A DNA stretch of 64,000 nucleotides, from NCBI GenBank assembly GCA_025362495.1, contig JANYGI010000034.1, positions 62,001 through 126,000 of the forward strand, written 5' to 3'. Made by a program: the position numbers and the translations under genes. Each line of letters opens with the position of its first letter. Position 1 is the first letter of the stretch. This DNA is from Byssovorax sp. (lineage in GTDB: Bacteria; Myxococcota_A; Polyangia; Polyangiales; Polyangiaceae). The notes below the pieces were generated by a model. It searched no databases, was not told where the DNA came from, and worked only from the letters and a program-made list of their open reading frames with translations. Positions 44,163 through 52,914 of the stretch are shown one piece after another.

Positions 44163-45731
44163 GTGGCCAAGCCCGAGACCCCCAAGACCGCGATCACCCC
44201 CACCCGCGCCCAGGACTACGCCGAGTGGTACCAGCAGGTGGTGCGCGCCGCCGATCTCGCCGAGAACAGCCCGGTGCGTGGCTGCATGGTGATCAAGCCG
44301 TGGGGCTACGCGATCTGGGAGAACATCCAGCGCGAGCTCGATACGATGTTCAAGGAGACGGGGCACAAGAACGCCTATTTCCCGCTCCTCATCCCCAAGA
44401 GCTTCCTCGAAAAAGAGGCCGCGCACGTCGACGGGTTCGCCAAGGAGTGCGCCGTCGTCACCCACCATCGCCTCGTCGCGGGGCCGAACGGCGGGCTCAT
44501 CCCCGATCCGAAGGCCGAGCTCGAAGAGCCGCTGATCATCCGCCCCACGTCGGAGACGATCATCGGCGCCGCCTTCGCGAGCTGGGTGCAGAGCTACCGC
44601 GATCTGCCGCTGCTCATCAACCAGTGGGCCAACGTGATGCGGTGGGAGCTTCGAACGCGCCTGTTCCTTCGAACGGCCGAGTTCCTCTGGCAAGAGGGGC
44701 ATACCGCCCACTCCACCGAGGCCGAGGCCCGGGAAGAGACGATGAAGATGCTCGGTGTCTACACGACCTTCGCCGAGGAGTACATGGCCACTCCGGTGAT
44801 CTACGGCCCGAAGACGGCTGCCGAGCGCTTCCCCGGCGCCGTCGACACCTTCTGCATCGAGGCCATGATGCAGGACCGCAAGGCCCTCCAGGACGGGACT
44901 TCGCACTTCCTCGGGCAGAACTTCTCGCGCGCGAGCGGCATCGAGTTCCAGACCAAGGAAGAGACCCGCGAGCTGGCCTGGACGACGTCGTGGGGTGTCT
45001 CGACCCGCCTCATCGGCAGCCTGATCATGACCCACAGCGACGACGATGGCCTGGTGTTGCCGCCGCGCCTCGCGCCCGCGCACGTGGTGCTCTTGCCGGT
45101 GTTCCGCGGCGACGAGAGCAAGCCCGCCGTGATGGAGTACATCAACGCCCTCGCGAAGGAGCTCCGCCAGCAGCGCTTCGGCGAGCGCCGCGTCGAGGTC
45201 GAGATCGACGCGCGCGATCTCCGCGGCGGCGACAAGCAGTGGGAGTGGATCAAGAAGGGTATCCCGCTGCGCGTCGAGGTCGGCCCGCGCGACGTCGAGG
45301 CCAATGCGGTGATGGTCGCGCGCCGCGATCGCGGCCCCAAGGAGAAGGCCGCGATGCCGCGCGCCGACTTCGTGGGATCGATCGTCAGCATCCTGAACGA
45401 CATGCAGAGTGGCATGTTCCAGAAGGCGCTCGCCTACCGCAACGAGCACACGAAGCCGATCGACGACAAGCGCGAGTTCGACGCCTTCTTCACGCCGAAG
45501 AGCAAGGTGGAAGACAAGGCCGAGATCCACGGCGGATTCGCCCTCTCGCACTGGTGTGGCGATCCCACCTGCGAGGCGCACGTGAAGGATTCGCTCAAGG
45601 TGACGATCCGCTGTGTACCCCAGGGCGGGTATGCCGGCGCGCCGTGGGCCGACAGGGTAGAAGAGCAGGGCGCGTGCGTCGTATGCGGTAAATCGAGCCC
45701 GCAGCGCGTGGTCTTCGCAAAGTCGTATTGA
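44163..45731 (+). CDS. proS: Prolyl-tRNA synthetase
   Basis: The 522-residue product starts at GTG 44163 with an upstream AGGAGA. It is the short ProS form without an inserted editing domain. Class II motifs are visible: motif 1 around KPWGYAIWENIQRELD, motif 2 RWELRTRLFLRTAEFLWQEGHTAH, and motif 3 in the C-terminal anticodon-binding region. The C-terminal end has cysteines in a CGDPTCEAHV / CVVCGKSS arrangement, a zinc-binding tail common in this archaeal/eukaryotic-like group. It charges tRNA-Pro with proline. Confidence 0.95.
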   Translation: MAKPETPKTAITPTRAQDYAEWYQQVVRAADLAENSPVRGCMVIKPWGYAIWENIQRELDTMFKETGHKNAYFPLLIPKSFLEKEAAHVDGFAKECAVVTHHRLVAGPNGGLIPDPKAELEEPLIIRPTSETIIGAAFASWVQSYRDLPLLINQWANVMRWELRTRLFLRTAEFLWQEGHTAHSTEAEAREETMKMLGVYTTFAEEYMATPVIYGPKTAAERFPGAVDTFCIEAMMQDRKALQDGTSHFLGQNFSRASGIEFQTKEETRELAWTTSWGVSTRLIGSLIMTHSDDDGLVLPPRLAPAHVVLLPVFRGDESKPAVMEYINALAKELRQQRFGERRVEVEIDARDLRGGDKQWEWIKKGIPLRVEVGPRDVEANAVMVARRDRGPKEKAAMPRADFVGSIVSILNDMQSGMFQKALAYRNEHTKPIDDKREFDAFFTPKSKVEDKAEIHGGFALSHWCGDPTCEAHVKDSLKVTIRCVPQGGYAGAPWADRVEEQGACVVCGKSSPQRVVFAKSY

Positions 45732-45765
45732 ACGGGCCCGAGCTTCGGGCGACCATGCGAGCAAC

Positions 45766-46968
45766 GTGTCTACCTTCGAGCTGGTCGTCGAGCAGGTCCG
45801 CGCAGTCGCTGGAGCGGATTTCGCGTTCGTGCTGACACGACGGGGGCGTCTCGTGACCCGAGACGCCCCGCGCGACATGGGCGAGAGCGGCCGCCAGGCG
45901 ATCGTGGAGGCCGCGCGCACGCTCGATAGCGGCGGGGTCGGCGAGCTGACGGTGCCGCGGCAGGAGCTGGTTCCGTACGGCGGCGCGGCGCCGATCGACG
46001 TGCACTTCGGCGTGGCCGCGGATCAGGCGATCCTCTGCGTGGTGATGTCGAGCTGGGTCGGCAAGGCCATGGTCTCGCAGGCATTGAAGGACGGCGTGGC
46101 GAAGATCGAGGCGGTGATCGCCGCGAGCGGCCGCGAGCCGATGCGCCGACGCAAGAGCCAGCTGCCGCCGCCGATGGGCAGGTCGACCGTGGGCCTCGTG
46201 ACGGCCTCGGGTGCGACGACGCACGCGGCGCGATCGCTCGAAAAATCCCCCGTGATCCAGCGCGCGCCCTCGCGTCCTCCGCCGCGGGGGCGCCCGGGAT
46301 CGCTCCCCGAGATCTCGGTCGGCACCGCGGAGCTGGGGCGCGAGTCGCTGGCCGCGATCGAGCGCGAGCTGGGCGATGGTCGGCCGCGGCAGTCGTCGGC
46401 GCCGCAGATCACCATGGGCGAAGCGGAGCTCGGGCGCGAGTCGCTCGCGGCGATCGACGGCGAGCTGCGCGGCGGGCACCGCGCCACCATGCCGCTCATC
46501 AGCATCGAGGAAGGCGAGCTCGGCCGCGAGTCGCTCGAGGCGATCGATCGCGAGCTGCGTGGCATCCCCCGGGGATCTGCGCCGCTGATCACGCTCGGCG
46601 AGGCCTCGCTCGGCCGCGAGTCGCTCGCCGCGATCGAGCTCGACGACGAGGAGCGCCCTTCCGGCGTGCGCCTCGCGCGGCGCGCGGTGCAGACCTCGCT
46701 GCCCGACACGCTGCACATCGAGCTCGAGAACCTCGACGAGCTCGACATCCGCGCGACGCCGAACCCCGACTCGACCCGCATGACGCAGCCCTGGGTCGAG
46801 CTCCCCGAGGACACCAAGCGCGCCCTCGACGCCGAGCGCCTCGGCCGGCAGCTCTCGCCCCCGAGGCTGACGTTGAAGCTCGAGGACGCCGACACCGACG
46901 TGTTCGAAGCGGCGCGCCTCGATCCGGTGCTGCCGCCGCGCGCCCCTTTGGCGAAGCGCCGAAAATGA
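45766..46968 (+). CDS. Roadblock/LC7-like protein with four ELGRESLAAI repeats
   Basis: GTG at 45766 gives 400 residues. Residues about 1-120 look like a Roadblock/LC7 (MglB-like) fold: LVVEQVRAVAGADFAFVLTRRGRLVT, a pair of strands, then a long helix after VGKAMVSQALKDGVAKIEAV. A basic Pro/Arg linker follows. Four tandem repeats start at residues 189, 221, 251 and 281, each containing LGRESLxAI and an acidic end. The rest is acidic and low-complexity. Roadblock proteins in myxobacteria act as regulators of small GTPases such as MglA. The repeats may each bind a partner. The gene starts 34 bases after proS. Confidence 0.75.
   Translation: MSTFELVVEQVRAVAGADFAFVLTRRGRLVTRDAPRDMGESGRQAIVEAARTLDSGGVGELTVPRQELVPYGGAAPIDVHFGVAADQAILCVVMSSWVGKAMVSQALKDGVAKIEAVIAASGREPMRRRKSQLPPPMGRSTVGLVTASGATTHAARSLEKSPVIQRAPSRPPPRGRPGSLPEISVGTAELGRESLAAIERELGDGRPRQSSAPQITMGEAELGRESLAAIDGELRGGHRATMPLISIEEGELGRESLEAIDRELRGIPRGSAPLITLGEASLGRESLAAIELDDEERPSGVRLARRAVQTSLPDTLHIELENLDELDIRATPNPDSTRMTQPWVELPEDTKRALDAERLGRQLSPPRLTLKLEDADTDVFEAARLDPVLPPRAPLAKRRK
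46309..46656 (+). repeat. Four copies of the ELGRESLAAI motif
   Basis: The protein repeat is about 30-32 residues (periods 32, 30 and 30): an aliphatic strand (ITMGEAELG form), RESLAAI, then an acidic or basic tail such as DGELRGGHR. Copies differ at DNA level, so they are not recent duplicates. The core LGRESL is the same in all four, and the preceding residue is Ser in the last copy (SLGRESL). Confidence 0.8.
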
Positions 46969-46981
46969 GGCGTCCGAGACT

Positions 46982-48178
46982 CTAGCTCTCGAGGAGCTGA
47001 GTCACCAGAGTAGGCCAGTCTGCGTCCGCCGGCAAACGACCCTCGGCGTGCTCGGGTCGGCCGCCTCCACGGCCCTTGGCGGCCGCGGCGGCGCGCTTCA
47101 GGAAGGATCCACAGTCAATTTTCGAGGCGTTTCCGCGGGAGATCATCACGGCCAGGCCACCTTCGACGCGGCTGGCGAGGAAGGCTGTCGCCTCGGGCAG
47201 GGCGGTGATCCGGCCGGCGACGCGGCGGAGGATCTCCACGCCGAGATCGTCGAGCACGGCAATCGCGCGGTGATCAGGATCGTTCGCGGCCGCGGCGGCG
47301 AGCTCGGCGGCGGCCGCGTCCGCGAGGCGACCGCGGGCGTCGCCCAGCGATTCCCGCGCGGAGCCCAGCTCGCGGCGTAGCTTCTCGACCGCGGTGGGGA
47401 CGTCGCGCGGGCCGCAGGTGAAGGCGCGGCCGAGATCGCGGAGCACGCCGGCCTCGTCCCAGAGCTCGCGTCGCGCGCGCGGACCCGCCGAGAACGTGAC
47501 GCGCGCCTTGCCCTTGTAGCGCTCGATCCCGAGCACGCGCACGAGGCCGACCTGCGCGGTGCGCGTGCAGTGGGTGCCGCCGCACGGCGACACGTCGAGG
47601 TCGCCGATGGCGACGACGCGGATGTTCTCGGTGACCTTGGGGGCGCGTCGGAGCGGGAGGCTCGCGAGCTCGGCCGGCGTGGGAAAGAAGGCGCGGATCG
47701 GCGCGTCATCGTCGATGACGGCGTTGACGAGGGCCTCGGACTCCGCGACGAGGCGCTCGTCGAGCGTCTCGCGATCGACGTCGATGGTGCAGGTGGTCTC
47801 GCCGAGTCGCGACGAGACCGTGGCCGCGAACGCCAGATCGGTGAGGGCGCGCGAGAGCATGTGCTGGCCGGTGTGCAGCGCCATGTGGACGCGGCGGCGC
47901 CCGCGATCGACGCCGCCCACCACCGAGGCGCCGACGTCGAGGAGCGCGCCGCCCTCGAGCACGTGATGAACCTGCCCGTCGTCGTCGACCTGAACGTCGG
48001 CTATCGCCGCGCCGCCGAGCCGCCCACGATCGGCCATTTGCCCGCCCGATTCGGGGTAAAACGCGCTGCGATCGAGGAGGACCGAGGGCGCCCCGTTCAG
48101 CGCTCCATGGCCGATGACGGTGGCCGTGAAGTCGAGCAGCAGCGGATCGTCGTGATAGAGGCGCACGGTGGCGGTCAT
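46982..48178 (-). CDS. AlaX-type alanyl-tRNA editing protein with DHHA1-like tail
   Basis: ATG at 48178 (TATVRLYHDD) gives 398 residues. The AlaRS-type editing core is present: HTGQHMLSRAL and CGGTHCTRTAQVG supply the His/Cys zinc set. The C-terminal half carries coiled-coil helices and a DHHA1-like beta strand end (GLAVMISRGNASKIDCGSFLK). The editing protein hydrolyses mischarged Ser- or Gly-tRNA-Ala. It lacks the aminoacylation domain, so it is free-standing AlaX. Convergent to the Roadblock gene. Confidence 0.85.
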   Translation of the reverse strand: MTATVRLYHDDPLLLDFTATVIGHGALNGAPSVLLDRSAFYPESGGQMADRGRLGGAAIADVQVDDDGQVHHVLEGGALLDVGASVVGGVDRGRRRVHMALHTGQHMLSRALTDLAFAATVSSRLGETTCTIDVDRETLDERLVAESEALVNAVIDDDAPIRAFFPTPAELASLPLRRAPKVTENIRVVAIGDLDVSPCGGTHCTRTAQVGLVRVLGIERYKGKARVTFSAGPRARRELWDEAGVLRDLGRAFTCGPRDVPTAVEKLRRELGSARESLGDARGRLADAAAAELAAAAANDPDHRAIAVLDDLGVEILRRVAGRITALPEATAFLASRVEGGLAVMISRGNASKIDCGSFLKRAAAAAKGRGGGRPEHAEGRLPADADWPTLVTQLLES

Positions 48179-48293
48179 GGCGCGGCGAGGCCTACCACGA
48201 GGGCGCGGGCGCGGGTAGCGGACGGCCGAGCCCGAGCATGCCAGGCAGGAGAGTGCCAATCATCGCCGACTCGGCGCGATCGGCGGGCGACCT

Positions 48294-49301
48294 TCAGCGG
48301 CCCAGCCCGGGCAATATCGTCTCTCGGAGGATCGACGGGAGCAGGTGCAGCTGAGCGCAGTGGGCGTCGCGATCGGCCCCCGCGTAGCCGCGGATCACCA
48401 GGCGCCCCTCCTCGAAGATGCGGGTGAGGGCGTGGGGATCGCGGGTGTCGGCGTCGACGGGAGCTGCCTTGACGCCGAGCTCGTCGAGGAGATACGAGGC
48501 CACCTCACCGGTCGAGGCGTAGCCCGGAGTGCCAATCGCCGTGTGGGTGAGATAGAAGGCCGAGGCGCTCCCGCGGGCCTTGCGCGCCGCCTCCAGGAAC
48601 AGGGGGAGCTGGCCGTGCTCGACGGTGTGTTTGCCGCCGAGATACCCGGCATAAAGAGAATCGAGGAGGACAATCGCCGCGAGCCGCGGATCGGGCTTCG
48701 TGAGGATCGGGCCGATCGCGCCGTATCCCGCGCTCCACGAGGAGAGGACGATCACCTCGGCGTGCGCCGCGGCGAGCCCGTTGACGGCCGCCACCTCGCG
48801 TTCGACGGCGTCGACGAGGTGATCGAACGTGGCTGGCCCGGGCGTGAAAGCGCGCTCGTAGGCGTGGGATCCGACGCCGGCGTCGAGCGCCGCGATCACG
48901 AGGTCGAGCCCCTCGGGCGCGAGCTGCTTGCGGACGGGCTCGGCGCCGTGAAGGTGAATGAGCAGCCGAAACGACCCATCGGGCCGCACGGCGCGCCCCG
49001 CGGGCACGAGGACCCGTGCCGGCGGCGCTCCTTCACGGGTGGACAGGGTGCGCCAGGCCCCGTAGTCGCCAAAGCCACGATCGGTGAAGTGACACCCTGC
49101 GGCCCGCTCGTCCTCGGCGGGGAGGTCTTCCATCGCGCGAGGCGGCGCTCCGCTGGGGAGGGGCGGTGGCAAGGCCGCGCTCGTCGCTACCGCTGCTTCG
49201 ACCTGCGTCGGCGGAGCCTGCTTGACGGCAGCCGCGCCGGCGATGACCACCGCGGCGCTCGCCGCGAGGATCAGCACGTCACGCCCTCGGGTCACCCCCA
49301 T
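48294..49301 (-). CDS. Secreted hydrolase-like protein
   Basis: A 335-residue product with an N-terminal hydrophobic segment (VLILAASAAVVIAGAAA, signal or anchor). The core has GSFRLLIHLHGAEP, then VIVLSSWSAGYGAIGP with a SxSxG-like elbow (Ser), resembling alpha/beta-hydrolases. A late GYAGADRDAHCAQLH could hold the His. It would act on the outside. No substrate is known. The gene lies 27 bases downstream of the kinase gene on the same strand. Confidence 0.7.
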   Translation of the reverse strand: MGVTRGRDVLILAASAAVVIAGAAAVKQAPPTQVEAAVATSAALPPPLPSGAPPRAMEDLPAEDERAAGCHFTDRGFGDYGAWRTLSTREGAPPARVLVPAGRAVRPDGSFRLLIHLHGAEPVRKQLAPEGLDLVIAALDAGVGSHAYERAFTPGPATFDHLVDAVEREVAAVNGLAAAHAEVIVLSSWSAGYGAIGPILTKPDPRLAAIVLLDSLYAGYLGGKHTVEHGQLPLFLEAARKARGSASAFYLTHTAIGTPGYASTGEVASYLLDELGVKAAPVDADTRDPHALTRIFEEGRLVIRGYAGADRDAHCAQLHLLPSILRETILPGLGR

Positions 49302-49328
49302 CGCCGCGGAATCGAGGGCACAGGCCGT

Positions 49329-50939
49329 TCAGAAGCCGGGATTCTGGACCGTGGGTACCCACTGCGTCGACGCGGCGCGAGGCGCCTTGCCCGGGACGTC
49401 GGCCGAAGCGCTGGGCGCCGCTTTCGCGCCGGTCCCCGTGGAGCCGCCCTTCTTCTTGTCGTCGGTGGTCGGGAGATCGTTGATGCTCACGACGGTGGTG
49501 CTCGCGCTCGGCGTGGGCTTCGCCGTCTCGACCAGGGCCGCGGTGACGGCGGGCTGCGTGGTCGGCGGCGCCGTGACCGAGACCGCCGGGGCCCCGCTCG
49601 GCGGCGCGTGCGCGGCGCCCGACGCGGTGCTCGCGGTGCTGTTGTGCAGGAACGCGAACGCGATGGCCGCGGCCGCGACGGCCACGCCGGCGCCGAGGTA
49701 AAGGCCGGAGCGGTTGCGCCGCATCCCCGCGACCTCGTCCGGCGTCGGCTCGCCGGTGACGACGAGCGGCGGTGAGACGCCGGAGAGCGACGACGGCGTG
49801 CTCGAGGGCCCGGCCGGCACCGAGACACGATCGGGGAGGAGCTCTTCCCGCGTGACGCCCGAGTTCATCTTCGTGAGGACGATCTCGGACACGTTCTCGT
49901 GGATCGTCGGCGCGATGATCACCTGCGGGTGCGTGCCCGTGGCGAAGCGCTCGTCGGCGACGCGCACCGCATCGCGGAGCGCCGCCCGACGCTTGGCCCC
50001 GCGATCGCCCATGAGCGTGCGGACGAAGCCGCCGATGTCGTCGTCGGCGATCCCCATCGAGGCGAGCGCGCGCTCGAGGGCGTTCCCGAGCTCGATCATC
50101 GTCTGGTAGCGCTTGTCCGGGTCCTTCTGGAGGCACTTGACGAGGACTTGCTCGAGCTCTTGCGGGTAGTTCGGGTTCTTCACCCGCGGCGGGAGCAGCG
50201 GCCGCGAGATGATGTTGCGCATCGTGACGAGATCGTTCTCGCCGAGGAAGGGGTGGAGCCCCGTCGTCAGCTTGTAGAGCACGATGCCCATCGCGAAGAT
50301 GTCGGTGCGCCGGTCGACGTTGCCGCCCCGTGTTTGCTCGGGCGACATGTACGGGACCTTGCCCTTGAGCTGCCCGGCCGTCGTCTCGCCGCCGGAGCGG
50401 CCCACGGCTTTGGCCACGCCGAAGTCGACGATTTTCACGATCCCGTCGTAGGTGACGAGGATGTTCTGCGGGGATACGTCGCGGTGGACGAGCTGGAGCG
50501 GGACGTCGTTCTCGTCGTGGAGCTCGTGCGCGGCGTGGAGGCCGGCGCAGGCCTGCATGACGACGCGGAGCGCGATGCGCTGGGGGAGCTGGGTGTTGTT
50601 CTTGCGCGCGGCCTTGTGGACGACGCTCAGCGCTTCACCGTCGACCCACTCCATCACGAGGTAGAGGATCTCGTCTTGCTCGCCGAGGTCGAGGATCTCG
50701 GCCACGTTGGGGTGGTGGATCTTCGCGGCTAGGGCGGCCTCGTCGAGGAACATCTGCTCGAACTGCGGATCGTCCGAGAGCGTCGGCAGCATCGTCTTGA
50801 TGGCCACCGTCTTCTGGAAGCCGCGCGAGCCTTTCTGCCGCGCCGCCCAGACCGTGGCCATGCCTCCTTGCGCGATGGGCAGGAGCAGCTCGTAGCGGCC
50901 GAGCACCATTCCGGGGGCAAGCTTGTCGTTCGTGCTCAT
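49329..50939 (-). CDS. Membrane-anchored Ser/Thr protein kinase (PknB-like)
   Basis: A 536-residue protein. The kinase domain (about 15-290) has all elements: glycine loop AQGGMATVWAA, VAIK with Lys48, catalytic HRD 152-154 (HRDVSPQN), DFG 172-174, and the SPE motif at 199-201. One transmembrane helix follows near residue 425 (LYLGAGVAVAAAAIAFAF), then a Pro/Ala/Ser-rich outer segment. Eukaryote-like kinases are numerous in myxobacteria and phosphorylate signalling proteins. ATG at 50939 is followed by a kinase start motif. Its targets cannot be inferred. Confidence 0.9.
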   Translation of the reverse strand: MSTNDKLAPGMVLGRYELLLPIAQGGMATVWAARQKGSRGFQKTVAIKTMLPTLSDDPQFEQMFLDEAALAAKIHHPNVAEILDLGEQDEILYLVMEWVDGEALSVVHKAARKNNTQLPQRIALRVVMQACAGLHAAHELHDENDVPLQLVHRDVSPQNILVTYDGIVKIVDFGVAKAVGRSGGETTAGQLKGKVPYMSPEQTRGGNVDRRTDIFAMGIVLYKLTTGLHPFLGENDLVTMRNIISRPLLPPRVKNPNYPQELEQVLVKCLQKDPDKRYQTMIELGNALERALASMGIADDDIGGFVRTLMGDRGAKRRAALRDAVRVADERFATGTHPQVIIAPTIHENVSEIVLTKMNSGVTREELLPDRVSVPAGPSSTPSSLSGVSPPLVVTGEPTPDEVAGMRRNRSGLYLGAGVAVAAAAIAFAFLHNSTASTASGAAHAPPSGAPAVSVTAPPTTQPAVTAALVETAKPTPSASTTVVSINDLPTTDDKKKGGSTGTGAKAAPSASADVPGKAPRAASTQWVPTVQNPGF

Positions 50940-51111
50940 CGGACGCGGTCTTCGTCTCCTGCCTCACGCAGATGCCCAGCGGACAACGCGAGCCCCGGTT
51001 CCCGCGGAGAATAGCACCCCTGTACCGATGTGGAGCAATCAGAACGAACGTATTTCGCACCTTGGCGGTGCGACCACCCCCCGAGCCGGAGCCGGAGGGT
51101 GGCGTCTGGCT

Positions 51112-51768
51112 TCACGCGCCACCGGGAACGGGGCCCCCCCAGAGCTTGGTGTAGACGGCAGCCATCTTGTCGTGGGCCTCGGGGCTGAAGCCGTTGCCCT
51201 TGTAGGGCCACGCGAAGCCGTCGGCCTTCACCTGGTTGCACGAGAGCGAGACCATCACGTCGGCGGGGGCCTGACCGGGGCGCTGCATGCTGAAGGCCAT
51301 GCCGGGCGTGAAGCACTGGCCGGGCGAGCCTTCGAAGCTGCCCTTGGAGCCGAGGATGTCGAGGATCTCGTTCTTGAGCGTCTCGTCGGTCAGCGGCATC
51401 TGCGCGGTGATCGCGAACGAGTTCTTGTAGAGCGGGACCTGCGGCTGGACCGGCGCGGCGGGGCTAGGCGAAGCGCCCGGGATCAGGCCGGGGGGAAGGA
51501 AGCCGGGGGGCAGCGCGGCGCCGACGCCCTGGAGGATCTGGTTGCCCATCGCCGTCATTTCCGGCGGGAGGCCGGGGATGCCCGGGATGCCCGGGAGGCC
51601 GGGGATGCCACCGGCAGCCGGCATCGCCGCGACGGGCGGCGGCTGGCTCAGCCGGAGGACGGTGATCTGCGCCTTGTCCATTTCGTTGAACGGGGCGGTG
51701 CGACCGGCGCAACCCGCGGCAAGGGGGACCAAGAAGGTGAGTGCTGCGAAGATTGAGCGGTGGTTCAT
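51112..51768 (-). CDS. Lipoprotein with short collagen-like GIPG repeats
   Basis: A 218-residue product with a signal peptide ending in PLAAGC (lipobox). Residues about 54-67 contain GIPGLPGIPGIPGLP, a short Gly-Ile-Pro repeat. The rest is a compact domain with IVxAQMPLTDETLKNEILDIL-like helices and one or two disulphide candidates (CFTPG, SLSCNQ). It is probably anchored at the outer membrane; function unknown. It lies upstream of a small secreted gene transcribed away from it. Confidence 0.65.
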   Translation of the reverse strand: MNHRSIFAALTFLVPLAAGCAGRTAPFNEMDKAQITVLRLSQPPPVAAMPAAGGIPGLPGIPGIPGLPPEMTAMGNQILQGVGAALPPGFLPPGLIPGASPSPAAPVQPQVPLYKNSFAITAQMPLTDETLKNEILDILGSKGSFEGSPGQCFTPGMAFSMQRPGQAPADVMVSLSCNQVKADGFAWPYKGNGFSPEAHDKMAAVYTKLWGGPVPGGA

Positions 51769-52196
51769 CGTGGGAACGATCTATCACGCCCTCGCGCGAA
51801 ATGGGAAATGGAGCCCGTCGAGAGTGTGCTCGCCTGTCGCAAAAAGGCTTGATTTCGCGTTGAATATCGTCGCTCGTCGCCCGTCGACGGGGCGCTCGCT
51901 CCCATCGTCGTCGCACCGATGATCGGGTATCGAGGGGCGATCTCGGGTTCCGCGCTCACCGCGCAGAGCGGTCGGGAGGGAGCTTGAGGCGATCGTCGGC
52001 GGGGCGCTCCGCGGCGTCAGCAAGTTAACCCCGTTCGACGCGCTGCCGCGCGGGAGGCGGCAACGGGCTGACGACGAACCTCGCGTCGAGGCGTGGATTC
52101 GCTGGTGTTGTGGACAGCGGGGGCGCGGTCCGTGATATGCACAAGGAATCGGACCGACTCTGTCTCGAGCACGACCCATCAAGGAGAAGACCCGCC
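51769..52196. other. 428-bp divergent intergenic region
   Basis: This gap separates two divergent genes and must hold both promoters. I see no recognisable gene. A weak promoter-like pair, tggaca at 52111-52116 and tgatat at 52133-52138 (16-base spacer), lies before the gene at 52197. The -10 match is poor, so I do not call it a promoter. Confidence 0.5.
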
Positions 52197-52727
52197 ATGC
52201 GAGCTAACCTGTTCGTCTCGTCGCTGTTCGCTGTGTCCCTCATCGGGGGCGTCGCCCTCGCCGAGCGCCCGTCCGAAGGTGGCGAAGGCCGCCACCCCAT
52301 CCGCGATCACAAGCTCCAGGACGTGAAGCCGCACGAGGCCACGACGGTGCGCGAGCACGCCGCGCCGACCCACCAGGAGAAGACCTCGGCGCGCGAGCCG
52401 AAGACGGTGAAGGAGCTGCCGACGCGCGGCGACAACATCGATCGCTCGTACGCGAACCGCGCGGCCGTCGGCAGCGACAAGGGCCAGCAGAACGCGGCGC
52501 CGTCGAGCAAGACGGTGAACCAGGCCTACGTGCAGGCCCGCAACTGCTCCGATCTCGACACCGACTGCGCCAAGGTTCATGGCAGGCCCGCCGGCGAGAC
52601 CTCGGTCGCGAAGAAGGACAGCGACAACCAGCACAAGGTGTCGCGCGCCCAGGTCAAGGAGATGGTCGAAAAGCTCCACAAGATGATGTGCGAGCGCCAC
52701 GCCTCGTCGTGCGCGGACAACCTGTAG
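52197..52727 (+). CDS. Secreted small basic protein
   Basis: AAGGAGAAGACCCGCC precedes ATG 52197, a strong ribosome site. The 176-residue product has a signal peptide (LFVSSLFAVSLIGGVALA), then a highly hydrophilic region with many Lys, His, Glu and Arg residues and a few Cys near the C-terminus (KMMCERHASSCADNL). It is likely disordered and exported. No family is recognised. A terminator hairpin follows. Confidence 0.7.
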   Translation: MRANLFVSSLFAVSLIGGVALAERPSEGGEGRHPIRDHKLQDVKPHEATTVREHAAPTHQEKTSAREPKTVKELPTRGDNIDRSYANRAAVGSDKGQQNAAPSSKTVNQAYVQARNCSDLDTDCAKVHGRPAGETSVAKKDSDNQHKVSRAQVKEMVEKLHKMMCERHASSCADNL

Positions 52728-52753
52728 ACGCCGAACGATCGTCGGCTCGCGAG

Positions 52754-52789
52754 CCCCTCTCCTCGGCATCGAGGCGGGGGGTTTTGCTT
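52754..52789 (+). terminator. Rho-independent terminator after the small secreted gene
   Basis: The arms cccctctcctcg and cgaggcgggggg (one G-U pair and one mismatch) enclose loop gcat. A run of T follows at 52782-52785 (gggttttgcttttg). It starts 27 bases after the stop of the small secreted protein. Confidence 0.7.
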
Positions 52790-52914
52790 TTGTGCGCCCC
52801 GGACATCGTTGGAGCTCAAACGATCTGTCGCGGGTGATCCGCGAGCGCGTGCAGCGGGCGCGCACCCTGGCGTGGTGCGGAGCGTGCACGGCGTACGGGC
52901 GGAGGGTGACGATC

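Noticed and set aside
52111-52138. Weak tggaca / tgatat promoter pair
   Set aside because: The -10 box matches poorly and the position is not confirmed by any other evidence.
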